Shown here: in pieces, positions 22,501 to 29,480 of the stretch
How positions within the stretch are numbered: position 1 is the first letter of the stretch
Layout: each line of letters opens with the position of its first letter
Source: a virus
Strand: one strand, 5' to 3'
IMG/VR virus record: IMGVR_UViG_3300045747_000087
Location: 1-34,618 of that record
Length of the DNA: 34,618 nucleotides
Made by a program: the position numbers and the translations under genes
The notes under the pieces: model-generated
Database searches by the model: none
The model's input: only the letters and a program-made list of their open reading frames with translations
Told to the model about the DNA's origin: nothing

Positions 22501-22561
22501 TTTGAGAACTGTTAGTCTCAAATCTTGTGATATATTTATGGTGAATTTTTGAGAATCCACC
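22501..22561 (-). promoter_or_regulatory. gp32 leader hairpins and late-type promoter box
   Basis: In the 147-base leader between 22,433 and 22,579, minus strand: an 8-bp hairpin GGTGGATT/AATTCACC (22,540-22,561, one G-U pair), then CATAAATA (22,533-22,540, one mismatch from the late box), then a perfect 7-bp hairpin TTTGAGA/TCTCAAA (22,501-22,522). T4 gp32 controls its own translation through leader RNA structure; the hairpin here is a candidate site. Confidence 0.5.
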
Positions 22562-22579
22562 ACAAACATGAAAATATAT

Positions 22580-23113
22580 TTACGGTCTCAATCGCTTCGT
22601 TAGAAGGTCTTTGACCAGTGCAGCATCGGTCTTGTATTGCTTCATGACCATGCCAGTGAGAGAGTTGAGTGCCTTGTCGTTACCGGATGTAAATTGCTTT
22701 GCTGGTTCTGACTCACATACAACATCCAATGCAGCAAGTAATTCTGCTGGTAGGTTCTTCAATAGTTCTCTGCGTTTCTTCTCAGCATCTTTTCTACGTT
22801 GAGTACCGGGCGCTGTTACTTTCTTCTTGCCTGCGAGGAAACGTTCAGCACATGCACGCACAGCGTCATCGTTCTTCATCAGTCCAGCAATATTACAACG
22901 ACCTAGATACCAAATCAAATCGTGAAATTTTTCTTCGGATAACTTATGGTCACGTTTGATATCGAGTGCAACACCAGACCAAGATGGAATGTCGAACACC
23001 TCATGCGGTGTACCCCACATCTGCCATTCTTCGCCTTCGTATCGCACCCAGAAGGTGCGTAGTTTGCCATCGAAGGAGAACTTAGTCTCCTTCGGGAAAA
23101 TGTATTCTGCCAT
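22580..23113 (-). CDS. Hypothetical with GatB/YqeY-like C-terminal domain
   Basis: This 177-residue protein has an N-terminal part (KFSFDGKLRTFWVRYEGEEWQ-type strands, then WSGVALDIKRDH), a lysine/arginine-rich helix (QRRKDAEKKRRELLKNL), and a C-terminus GNDKALNSLTGMVMKQY ... LVKDLLTKRL. The last part fits the helical GatB/YqeY domain pattern (N-x-LxGxVMK), which in amidotransferases contacts tRNA. The N-terminal part is not recognised. It lies between gp32 and the NADAR gene. Confidence 0.65.
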   Translation of the reverse strand: MAEYIFPKETKFSFDGKLRTFWVRYEGEEWQMWGTPHEVFDIPSWSGVALDIKRDHKLSEEKFHDLIWYLGRCNIAGLMKNDDAVRACAERFLAGKKKVTAPGTQRRKDAEKKRRELLKNLPAELLAALDVVCESEPAKQFTSGNDKALNSLTGMVMKQYKTDAALVKDLLTKRLRP

Positions 23114-23119
23114 TTTGAT

Positions 23120-23593
23120 TTACTTCTTGAGTGTTTCTCTTACGCGAGTGAGGCATTTGCCGAGAAGGTTCAAACCTTTCCAGTTTGCTTCGTCTTCGAT
23201 ACCGGGGTCTGTTTCTCTCAAACCAATTCCCCATACGTTATCGAACGGCGATGCTTCAACCAGAGTAGTTTCACCAGTGGCGAACAATGCTTCTTTCAGG
23301 TTTGAGTTCTGACCAAACTTAGCCAGAAGAATTTCGTAAACTACTTCTTCACGAATTGCATCCCAGACTTTGCCATCGTAGCCCTTGACTGCACGGCCCA
23401 AATTCTTTTGTAGCTGTGCGTCATTGGTTGCGAGAATTTGTGTGGCTACTTCGGTGTCATCGAAAGTCATAGCCTTCTCAAACATCATTGCTTGTTCAGA
23501 CGAGGTGAATTGAATTCCCTTGTACATGAATTTTGCTTTAGTCCAGTTGGAGAACGGTGTGCCACCGCCCCAGAAAAATGTGTACTTGCTCAT
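23120..23593 (-). CDS. NADAR (YbiA-like) domain protein
   Basis: This 157-residue protein is a single NADAR domain: FFWGGGTPFSNW (residues 6-17), GIQFTSSEQAMMFEKA (26-41), NLGRAVKGYD, WDAIREEVVYEILLAKFGQN, and EASPFDNVWGIGL near 131-143. The family binds or cleaves ADP-ribose-type N-glycosidic bonds; members remove damaged riboflavin intermediates or ADP-ribose from guanine in nucleic acid. In a phage it could reverse ADP-ribosylation by host toxins. It is in the gp32-gp59 operon. Confidence 0.9.
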   Translation of the reverse strand: MSKYTFFWGGGTPFSNWTKAKFMYKGIQFTSSEQAMMFEKAMTFDDTEVATQILATNDAQLQKNLGRAVKGYDGKVWDAIREEVVYEILLAKFGQNSNLKEALFATGETTLVEASPFDNVWGIGLRETDPGIEDEANWKGLNLLGKCLTRVRETLKK

Positions 23594-23600
23594 GCTGTTC

Positions 23601-23762
23601 TCACTTTAAATGTTTGCGACAATAGTCATAAAGTTCTTCATCCATGTCGTCTTCATCGAGAATATCCTCAATGGTTTTGACATGCTTCTGTTGCTTGTAC
23701 GACTTGATTGCTCTTTGTTCTTCGTCACGCTTTTGGCGTTCAGAGTTTGGTTTTTGGTTCAC
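23601..23762 (-). CDS. Small charged protein, 53 aa, GTG start
   Basis: The GTG follows the gp59 stop by one base, with AAGGAAG upstream. The product is highly charged: basic helix SERQKRDEEQRAIKSYKQ, then acidic DILDEDDMDEELYDYC. It lies between gp59 and NADAR. No family is recognised. Confidence 0.65.
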   Translation of the reverse strand: MNQKPNSERQKRDEEQRAIKSYKQQKHVKTIEDILDEDDMDEELYDYCRKHLK

Positions 23763-23763
23763 T

Positions 23764-24336
23764 TCACTTCCTTATGAGTATACAGATGGGTTTGTACTTC
23801 GTCAAAATCGTTAACTTTTTCTCGATGAACGGGTCAACACCGCCATATGATTCCAGCCAGCTTTCAAGAAACGAAAACTTACTGTCGAGAGTCACAATGA
23901 ATTCTGCTGTCAATGTTCCATGTAAATACATCTGCAACAACGGTGGATGGTTCCATCCTTTTGTTATGCTCTGCATTTGCTTGAAGTCAACTGAATTGGT
24001 TTGCATCACTTTGGTTAGCTCTGCAAATTCATCTTTAAAATTGTCATTGAAGAATTTGAAATACTTCTTCCATTCTTTATATATCGTTTCAGATGCCATA
24101 TAATCCGAATACACGAATGAGTCGGAGTTGTGCACGAAGTTAGCGAAACAGAACTGCACGGCTTCATGTTCGGTGTCGAACTTATTGCCGTAGCTTTCGA
24201 ATTTCAGTTTGTCATTACGCTTGTTGAATGCATTTATATTCGCCTGTCTGACTCCATACTTCATGTAGTCATACGACGAATTAAAATGCAGGTTCAACGA
24301 ATTGTAAATTTTGTAGAAGTGGAAACCTGATAGCAT
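23764..24336 (-). CDS. 59: Helicase loader gp59
   Basis: This 190-residue protein matches T4 gp59 (217) along its length: FHFYKIYNSLNLHFNSSYDYMKY, AFNKRNDKLKFESYG, EAVQFCFANFVHNSDSFV, EWKKYFKFFNDNFKDEF, and PPLLQMYLHGTLTAEFIVTLD. In T4 gp59 loads the gp41 helicase on gp32-coated forks and blocks the polymerase until the helicase is on. The ATG overlaps the gp33 stop (TAATG), keeping the T4 order 33-59-32 with two insertions before gp32. Confidence 0.88.
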   Translation of the reverse strand: MLSGFHFYKIYNSLNLHFNSSYDYMKYGVRQANINAFNKRNDKLKFESYGNKFDTEHEAVQFCFANFVHNSDSFVYSDYMASETIYKEWKKYFKFFNDNFKDEFAELTKVMQTNSVDFKQMQSITKGWNHPPLLQMYLHGTLTAEFIVTLDSKFSFLESWLESYGGVDPFIEKKLTILTKYKPICILIRK

Positions 24337-24578
24337 TAAATTGGAAGTTGTGATTCGCGTTTCAAATAGCCATCATCCATACCTTCGATGCGTAGCTTGT
24401 CCTTGAGTACAGGACTAATCAGTTTGAGTTTGTGCACGTCTTCGAGGTCAACCATGAACTTCTCGCATGTGCGAATGGTTGCTTCGATGTACGATGCATC
24501 GTTTTCTTTGATGTATTCCTCAATCGCAGCGAAGAACTTTTCCTGCGTCAAAAAAATACTTGTGTCTAGTTCGGTCAT
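24336..24578 (-). CDS. 33: Late transcription co-activator gp33-like
   Basis: This 80-residue acidic protein has FFAAIEEYIKENDASYIEA, TCEKFMVDLEDVHKLKLIS and a short C-terminal tail ending ESQLPI. Size, helical make-up and position immediately before gp59 fit gp33 of T4-like phages, which links the sliding clamp to host RNA polymerase at late promoters. T4 gp33 is 112 residues. The late-type boxes in this window are consistent with such a factor. It overlaps the upstream gene by four bases. Confidence 0.75.
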   Translation of the reverse strand: MTELDTSIFLTQEKFFAAIEEYIKENDASYIEATIRTCEKFMVDLEDVHKLKLISPVLKDKLRIEGMDDGYLKRESQLPI

Positions 24579-24796
24579 TGCTTTTCTTTCACTCGATAAT
24601 CAATATCCCACCATGAATACACCATGTGGTCTCTGTATCGTTCACGGCGTTCAATCAACTCAAACCAACGCCAATCACTATCATCAACCTTTGTCGGCCA
24701 CCAAGCATAATAGTCAGACCATTTGCCTGCATTTTTGATTCGCTCACGTAGTTTTACGTTTGCTTTGTCTTTGAAGTAATTGAAGTTGATTTTCAT
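24575..24796 (-). CDS. Hypothetical tryptophan-rich protein, 73 aa
   Basis: The stop overlaps the gp33 ATG (ATGA). The product is rich in tryptophan, tyrosine and charged residues (WSDYYAWWPTKVDDSDWRW, ERRERYRDHMVYSWWDIDY). It is coupled to gp33. Function unknown. Confidence 0.65.
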   Translation of the reverse strand: MKINFNYFKDKANVKLRERIKNAGKWSDYYAWWPTKVDDSDWRWFELIERRERYRDHMVYSWWDIDYRVKEKQ

Positions 24797-24797
24797 T

Positions 24798-24998
24798 TCA
24801 ATACTCGCGTGTCACGGAGCCGATTGCTTTCAGGCTGTCCTTGCGAACCATATAGGCACGCTGGAAGTCTGGTGTCACTTCGACAAACTGTGCACCGTCG
24901 ATTGTTTGTTCCACTGCATCTTTGTCCAATGCGAACAGTATTGCAGATTCATCAAAAATATTGATATATTTGACGAATTTATATTGTTGTTTTTCCAT
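24798..24998 (-). CDS. Hypothetical protein, 66 aa
   Basis: The start at 24,998 (MEKQQYKFVKYINIFDE) has GAGGG upstream. The end contains FVEVTPDFQRAYMVRKDSL, which looks like a strand and helix of a small fold. It is the first minus-strand gene after the inserted GIY-YIG gene. Function unknown. Confidence 0.65.
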   Translation of the reverse strand: MEKQQYKFVKYINIFDESAILFALDKDAVEQTIDGAQFVEVTPDFQRAYMVRKDSLKAIGSVTREY

Positions 24999-25019
24999 AG
25001 CACCCTCACTTAACATTTT

Positions 25020-25091
25020 CATAAATAATAGACAAAACAAATGTCCATCGCAGCACCGCAAATGCTCATGGACTCTAACGATAAAGGACAT
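25020..25091 (+). promoter_or_regulatory. Late-type box and alternative hairpins before GIY-YIG gene
   Basis: CATAAATA (25,020-25,027) is one mismatch from the late box. GTCCAT (25,043-25,048) can pair with ATGGAC (25,068-25,073). Alternatively ATGTCC (25,041-25,046) can pair with GGACAT (25,086-25,091), which would hide the AAAGGA ribosome binding site of the gene starting at 25,099. The two pairings exclude each other. Confidence 0.5.
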
Positions 25092-25098
25092 CGCCAGC

Positions 25099-25671
25099 AT
25101 GAGTATTTATACCTCCAGTTTCAAACCAACTTATCTCTACATCAAGCAACATTCAGTCACCGGAAAACTATACTTCGGTAAAACAACCAAGTCAAATCCA
25201 GAAAACTATTTTGGTTCTGGCCTTCATTGGATAAGACACATCAAAGCACATGGAAAAGAACATGTTGTTACTCTATGGTACTGTTTGTTTCTCGACAAAG
25301 ACTATTGTACCAAATTTGCTCTCAACTTTTCAATTCAACAAAACATCGTTGAGTCTATTGAATGGCTCAATCTAAAACCGGAAAACGGTTTAGACGGTGG
25401 TGATAGTCGTCTTGGAAAAATAACCTCGCCGGAAACAAGAGAGAAACAATCTAAAGCCGCTAAAGGTATTCCAAAGTCAAAAGAACATGCAAAGAATGCG
25501 GCTCTTGGTAAACTTGGAAAGAAATTTAGTAAACGCTCCCAAGAAACTAAAAACAAACAATCTATGGCAAAGAAAAATAAGCCACAGAAAGTTGTCATTT
25601 GCCCAAATTGCGGTAAATCTGGTGGAGTCCAAGTTATGAAACGTTGGCATTTTTCAAACTGCCGACAGTAG
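25099..25671 (+). CDS. GIY-YIG homing endonuclease
   Basis: This 190-residue protein is encoded against its neighbours. Residues 12-29 (YLYIKQHSVTGKLYFGKT) are the GIY-YIG core, GSGLHWIRHIKAHG follows, and EWLNLKPENGLDGG carries the likely metal-binding glutamate. NUMOD3-like DNA-binding segments come next (SPETREKQSKAAKGI, then KKFSKRSQETKNKQS), and a zinc-finger end CPNCGKSGG ... MKRWHFSNC. It is a free-standing mobile gene beside the gp33-gp59-gp32 cluster. AAAGGA precedes the ATG, in a region that can fold. Confidence 0.9.
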   Translation: MSIYTSSFKPTYLYIKQHSVTGKLYFGKTTKSNPENYFGSGLHWIRHIKAHGKEHVVTLWYCLFLDKDYCTKFALNFSIQQNIVESIEWLNLKPENGLDGGDSRLGKITSPETREKQSKAAKGIPKSKEHAKNAALGKLGKKFSKRSQETKNKQSMAKKNKPQKVVICPNCGKSGGVQVMKRWHFSNCRQ

Positions 25672-25974
25672 GTTCAACTCTTTCTCTTTTTGTTTGTGAC
25701 CGGAAAAGTAAAGCAAGCATGACGCAATGTCTGATAGCTCGTTGTACTTCTTCCAACCTTCTTTGTCTGCCTCGTCCAGTTTGAACTGGTGAGTCATTTC
25801 ATCATCTTCCAGAAAGAATTTCAAGTAATCGTTAATCTTTCTGTATTCTTGAACGCAGACTTCTTGAAAACTTTTGCGGCGATGTTCGTTGAATTGATAC
25901 AACTCGAATTGGGAATGCAAGATTCCAAATTGTGTGTTGCCGTATGTTGTGTTCAGGCGAATCGGTGTAATCAT
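25654..25974 (-). CDS. Hypothetical protein, 106 aa; 3' end overlaps homing gene
   Basis: The product is helical and charged (QFNEHRRKSFQEVCVQEY, EYRKINDYLKFFLEDDE, GWKKYNELSDIASCLLYF). Its last six codons and stop lie inside the end of the convergent GIY-YIG gene. The original C-terminus may have been replaced when that gene inserted. The ATG overlaps the upstream stop (ATGA-type). Function unknown. Confidence 0.65.
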   Translation of the reverse strand: MITPIRLNTTYGNTQFGILHSQFELYQFNEHRRKSFQEVCVQEYRKINDYLKFFLEDDEMTHQFKLDEADKEGWKKYNELSDIASCLLYFSGHKQKEKELNLLSAV

Positions 25975-26441
25975 ATAGACAGGTCACTCTTCAAGATTGA
26001 TATTGCCTCGTCCAGTGTTTGGACTTGGGTCACTTTGTATTTCGCGCAGACGATATCCACGTTACCCTTGCGCCAGAACCCGTTAGGACACACTACAATA
26101 GATTTGTTGCCGCGTGCATGTAGTCCTAGCTCAAGTAGACTAATCGGAGCCTTCGTAGATGGGTCAAAGTACATCAGGATACGGTCTGCTGTATCCATTG
26201 CCTTCAACTCCCACGATACCTGAGTGCAGAATTGATGATTGCTCATTTTCTGTTCCCAAGAAGAATCCCAATCGTCTCGGCGAGGATTGTAAATTGTCAC
26301 TTCGCACTTTGCAAGTTCACGTTCAACTTTTTCTTGCCAGTTCTCGGCGAGGCCCATTTCAATTGAGCCAGCCAAGAATACGCTAGGAATACCACCGGAC
26401 GTTATTACAGAAGGCGGTTTCTTTACGATGGAAAAAGGCAT
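25971..26441 (-). CDS. Nucleoside 2-deoxyribosyltransferase-like protein
   Basis: The start at 26,441 overlaps the upstream stop (TGATG), giving 156 residues. VFLAGSIEMG (21-30), VTIYNPRRDDWDSSWEQ (48-64), QVSWELKAMDTADRILMYFD and PISLLELGLHA (99-109, with E104 as likely nucleophile) fit the nucleoside 2-deoxyribosyltransferase-like family (Nuc_deoxyri_tr2). These cleave or exchange bases on N-glycosidic bonds. It could serve nucleotide salvage or act on another nucleoside; the substrate is not known. Confidence 0.85.
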   Translation of the reverse strand: MPFSIVKKPPSVITSGGIPSVFLAGSIEMGLAENWQEKVERELAKCEVTIYNPRRDDWDSSWEQKMSNHQFCTQVSWELKAMDTADRILMYFDPSTKAPISLLELGLHARGNKSIVVCPNGFWRKGNVDIVCAKYKVTQVQTLDEAISILKSDLSI

Positions 26442-26746
26442 CAGACCTCTTCCCATTCGATAACGCTGTTCGCACGGAAGCTGCGCCATTCGTCAATCTG
26501 TGTGTCATACACGACCAACAGTTTGTTGTCGCCACCGGACGTACCACGACCAGAGCCGGATGGTTGATTGTCTTCGGGGATGCTGTCGAAGTCCAGTGTA
26601 GCAGCCATTACACGTGTGCTGCCATCGGCCTTAGTGAACGTCACTTGAACGATACCACGGCCCAACATACGACGAAGCAGAATGAGACCATCATCATCCA
26701 GCAAACCGTTCGTCACTTCATAAACTACCTTTACGCGAACTCCCAT
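26441..26746 (-). CDS. SH3-like phage protein, 101 aa
   Basis: KVTFTK-type strand VQVTFTKADGSTRVMAATLDF, then KLLVVYDTQIDEWRSFRANSV, is the layout of small SH3-like beta-barrel proteins common in large phages (DUF2693-like). A glycine/serine-rich loop (PSGSGRGTSGGDN) separates the two halves. It is coupled to both neighbours. Function unknown. Confidence 0.75.
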   Translation of the reverse strand: MGVRVKVVYEVTNGLLDDDGLILLRRMLGRGIVQVTFTKADGSTRVMAATLDFDSIPEDNQPSGSGRGTSGGDNKLLVVYDTQIDEWRSFRANSVIEWEEV

Positions 26747-26973
26747 TATTTACTCCCTTTACGTTTGAATAAAACTTTCTTGTCAAAACCCGATGCTTCG
26801 GCCCATGCAGTAAGTAGTACGAAGAAGCATACCACGTTTGCTATTGGAATCAACCCAAACAAAACAATTAAGGAAAGGTCTGTGACTGTTACATCATCAG
26901 TCTGTCGAATCATGAAAATGGATAGCGGAATTCCGATAATTGAGAACGCCAACGATAATGCTAAAAATGTCAT
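26746..26973 (-). CDS. Two-helix membrane protein, 75 aa
   Basis: Predicted membrane helices cover residues 3-22 (FLALSLAFSIIGIPLSIFMI) and 33-56 (SLIVLFGLIPIANVVCFFVL), and the C-terminus is basic (KKVLFKRKGSK). The ATG follows the preceding stop by one base and the stop overlaps the next ATG. Function unknown. Confidence 0.7.
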   Translation of the reverse strand: MTFLALSLAFSIIGIPLSIFMIRQTDDVTVTDLSLIVLFGLIPIANVVCFFVLLTAWAEASGFDKKVLFKRKGSK

Positions 26974-26974
26974 G

Positions 26975-27145
26975 TTATTCCTTCACCATAGCTTGATAAA
27001 AATGTGTTTGTCTGCCGTATGTTTCACCGGGCTCAACACTCACTCCACCCTGACACTTCCACCCTTTTTCTAGAAAACGGCGAACCTGATTTTCTAGACC
27101 GAGAGTAGTCTTGTCACTTAGAACTACATAATCCTTCTTTACCAT
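26975..27145 (-). CDS. DUF1737-like small protein, 56 aa
   Basis: The frame encodes VKKDYVVLSDKTTLGLENQV, then FLEKGWKCQGGVSVEPG and HFYQAMVKE. The GW-x-x-QGG-x-x-V and YQAMVK pattern is that of DUF1737-type proteins, small alpha-beta proteins of unknown role. It overlaps the preceding membrane protein gene by seven bases and is followed by the next ATG one base after its stop. Confidence 0.75.
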   Translation of the reverse strand: MVKKDYVVLSDKTTLGLENQVRRFLEKGWKCQGGVSVEPGETYGRQTHFYQAMVKE

Positions 27146-27327
27146 CTTGGGTGTTTATCGTTGATTGAATACTCAATTGCAACTGCAAGAGACGTAACGA
27201 ACGCAAACACCATACTGATGATAGCATGTACCACAAGCATACCAAAAGCAACACCCGAAAACAATGGGGCCAGAGCAAGCAGCAGCCAACCAAAGAACCA
27301 AGCAACTACGATATATCTCAGTTTCAT
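27139..27327 (-). CDS. Two-helix membrane protein, 62 aa
   Basis: Predicted membrane helices at about residues 5-27 (YIVVAWFFGWLLLALAPLF) and 29-51, with polar end SINDKHPRW. GAGGAATAA lies just before the ATG. Function unknown. Confidence 0.7.
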   Translation of the reverse strand: MKLRYIVVAWFFGWLLLALAPLFSGVAFGMLVVHAIISMVFAFVTSLAVAIEYSINDKHPRW

Positions 27328-27567
27328 TTATTCCTCCAATGTGATTGTCATGAACGGACGCGAGAAGCGACCATGAATGACTTCGTTGAGTGGGTGGCGC
27401 GATTTCAGAATTTCATCCGTTGACAAATTCACAACCAACTCAGCATAGCGAGTGGTAGTGCTGTCGCTTCTGCTTCCATCTGCGCGCTCTTTTATCCACA
27501 AACTGATTACATCAACATGAATGTAGAACACCAGCACACCGCGTACAATTTTGACGTATCTCATCAT
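27328..27567 (-). CDS. Hypothetical protein, 79 aa
   Basis: The ATG overlaps the RNA ligase stop (ATGATG region). The N-terminus is beta-like and hydrophobic (VKIVRGVLVFYIHVDVISLW); the rest is polar with a helix (LSTDEILKSRHPLNEVIHG). No family is recognised. Confidence 0.65.
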   Translation of the reverse strand: MMRYVKIVRGVLVFYIHVDVISLWIKERADGSRSDSTTTRYAELVVNLSTDEILKSRHPLNEVIHGRFSRPFMTITLEE

Positions 27568-28643
27568 AGCTCCAAGTTCTGCATCAGGTAATCGCGTGCC
27601 AGCTTGCTAATCGGCCCGTTCAATTCCTTGCCAGTGAAACCAGACGCAACGATTGTGTCTGTCTCTTCTTTGAATACATCGGACATAACCCACTTGATGA
27701 ACTCACCAGTGCGCTTGATATCAACCTCGCCACCGTTCAGCGTATCGAACACGGTTTGCACACCTTGCGCAAGACGACCATCGTTCGCCAGCTTTGCAGC
27801 CAGTTCATTGATGTTGTTTATACGCTCTACATCGACGTTTGCCAGCGTTTTGACCTTGCTCTTGGAGTGAGCCTCACCCTTGACCTTGAACCAGAATCCA
27901 GAGTCCTCGTAGCCTGCTGTGATGCAACGCCACACAACACCTTCACCGACACCCTTGGAACCGAATTCCAAACCAACGGGGCATTGTGCCTCTACGCGCT
28001 CTGTGATTTCGTTCAGGCCGTTTTGGTACTCGTGCGGTTGTTCGAAGTCGATATCCATGACGTACTGTTCGAAGTCATAGATGCAGTACACGTTGTTGGA
28101 GTCAGTCGGGCATCCGATGCCTGCAACAGACACATAACCATGCACAGCAGCAACGACTTCATCGCGTGTCAGGTAAGTCTTCTCGCCTTCTGCGTCCACA
28201 AACGCGATACCGAAGATGACGAACATCTTGGGTAGGCCAGTGATGGCAACGCTTGCTTGAATGTTTCCACCGCACCATTCGCCGAAAATGAGAATGTCAT
28301 ACTCGGTCATCGTCGGGTTTATATTCAGAGCAGCACCAGCAATGTCATACCACATGTCTTGCTTGCCCCATGCGAATGTGGCGAAGCCTGCGTTATCCTT
28401 TTCCGGCGTGATTATGTTCTCACGCGATTGGAACCAGAGACCAGTTCCATTGCCAACAGCCACGGCAGCATTTGTGCCGTGCAGTTTGACCGTGCCTTCG
28501 AAACGAAGTTTCGGCAGCTTCACGAACGGGTCGAAGATTGCATCGCCGTTTTCATCTTTGCCTTTGTAACGAGCCTTTTGCGTGACGTTTTTTACAACGT
28601 TACGGTATTGCTCAATAGAGGGCCACTTAATCATTCTTGCCAT
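27564..28643 (-). CDS. Rnl2-type RNA ligase
   Basis: This 359-residue protein carries the nucleotidyltransferase motifs of the T4 Rnl2 family: motif I KLHGTNAA with nucleophile K53, motif III-like ILIFGEWCG, motif IV GEGVVWR, and motif V FWFKVKGEAHS. The enzyme takes AMP from ATP and seals nicks in RNA. A helical C-terminal domain follows (NINELAAKLANDGRLAQG). GGAGG lies before the ATG at 28,643. Phage RNA ligases repair RNAs cut by host defence nucleases. Confidence 0.9.
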   Translation of the reverse strand: MARMIKWPSIEQYRNVVKNVTQKARYKGKDENGDAIFDPFVKLPKLRFEGTVKLHGTNAAVAVGNGTGLWFQSRENIITPEKDNAGFATFAWGKQDMWYDIAGAALNINPTMTEYDILIFGEWCGGNIQASVAITGLPKMFVIFGIAFVDAEGEKTYLTRDEVVAAVHGYVSVAGIGCPTDSNNVYCIYDFEQYVMDIDFEQPHEYQNGLNEITERVEAQCPVGLEFGSKGVGEGVVWRCITAGYEDSGFWFKVKGEAHSKSKVKTLANVDVERINNINELAAKLANDGRLAQGVQTVFDTLNGGEVDIKRTGEFIKWVMSDVFKEETDTIVASGFTGKELNGPISKLARDYLMQNLEL

Positions 28644-28788
28644 TTGTATCTTCCTCCAAATATAGTTCAGTTGAATCTGTATCAATCATGTCGAAAATTT
28701 CTGCGGCTGATTCTGCGGACACGGCACGAATTCGTTCGCGCTCACGTTCACCATCAGGTTTGGTATAATACATATAAAATGTTTTCAC
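28627..28788 (-). CDS. Hypothetical protein, 53 aa, GTG start
   Basis: GGAG lies six bases before the GTG. The product begins MKTFYMYYTKPDGERERER and continues VSAESAAEIFDMIDTDSTE, so it is a strand, a basic turn and an acidic helix. It overlaps the RNA ligase start by 17 bases. Function unknown. Confidence 0.65.
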   Translation of the reverse strand: MKTFYMYYTKPDGERERERIRAVSAESAAEIFDMIDTDSTELYLEEDTNGKND

Positions 28789-28805
28789 ACAAGTCTCCGA
28801 GTCAT

Positions 28806-28985
28806 TTAAGGATTGGTTCTATGGAATGTACCACACTCAGGGCAGTTCAGTCCACGTATTTTTGTGCCTTCGTCGGTTCTGTCCGTGTACTGGTCTTCTT
28901 TTGGTGCGTACTGGACGATTGCGGTGCACTCACGGCATGAAAACTTTTTCATCAATCGTTCGTCGTGTCCAATGACGGTTGCCAT
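28806..28985 (-). CDS. Zinc-ribbon protein, 59 aa
   Basis: Two cysteine pairs, FSCRECTAI (C17, C20) and LNCPECGTFH (C48, C51), form a zinc ribbon. The ATG overlaps the preceding TAA by sharing the junction TAAATG. Such small ribbons in phages bind nucleic acid or protein partners; no specific role is known here. Confidence 0.7.
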   Translation of the reverse strand: MATVIGHDERLMKKFSCRECTAIVQYAPKEDQYTDRTDEGTKIRGLNCPECGTFHRTNP

Positions 28986-29480
28986 TTAGATTTTCTCCGC
29001 GTCTTTTTCGTTGAGGAAAATTGCCATTGCAACGGCATTCATGTTGATATGACTGTACGCATCAAATAGATTGCCCATATAACCACCGATGGTGAAGCGA
29101 TTGCCGCCGCTGCTAATCAACACACATTCAGGGTGATGATATGATATCGCTTTGCACTTGAACTTCAAACCAGCCACGATATCAAAAGACTCGAATACTT
29201 CCAACTCATTCAGGTCTTTCATGTATGCTGAAATTTGTTTCTCAGCAGTATCGCGTGAACGTTGAGCGTTCTTCAAAAGAATCTCCAACGTTTCACGATG
29301 AAGAACAACCACGTCTTCCTTGAGAAGAAGTTTCGTTGTTCCACCAACAGAAAATTCTGGAGAGGCGTAGTTGAGCGCATCGTAATCAATAGCCAATACA
29401 ACTATACCAACCATATCGGAGTACCAGAACGAACTCATTTTACATGAGTCGATTCGTACTTTGATTTCTTTCTTGCTCAT
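28986..29480 (-). CDS. Hypothetical protein A of a paralogous pair, 164 aa
   Basis: The N-terminus (IKVRIDSCKMSSFWYSDMVG) has the same design as the next gene upstream (KLVRIVSVNRYTYWYADQVG): a strand, then a WY(S/A)D-x-VG turn. A coiled coil follows (QRSRDTAEKQISAYMKDL), and the C-terminal third is beta-like (RFTIGGYMGNLF) with a terminal helix. The ATG overlaps the upstream stop (ATGA). Probably a diverged tandem duplicate. Function unknown. Confidence 0.7.
   Translation of the reverse strand: MSKKEIKVRIDSCKMSSFWYSDMVGIVVLAIDYDALNYASPEFSVGGTTKLLLKEDVVVLHRETLEILLKNAQRSRDTAEKQISAYMKDLNELEVFESFDIVAGLKFKCKAISYHHPECVLISSGGNRFTIGGYMGNLFDAYSHINMNAVAMAIFLNEKDAEKI

Noticed and set aside
28806-28830. 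TTCTATGGAATGTACC, resembling the start region of the promoter module
   Set aside because: There is no TATAAT or -35 at the right spacing, and the bases encode the end of the zinc-ribbon protein.
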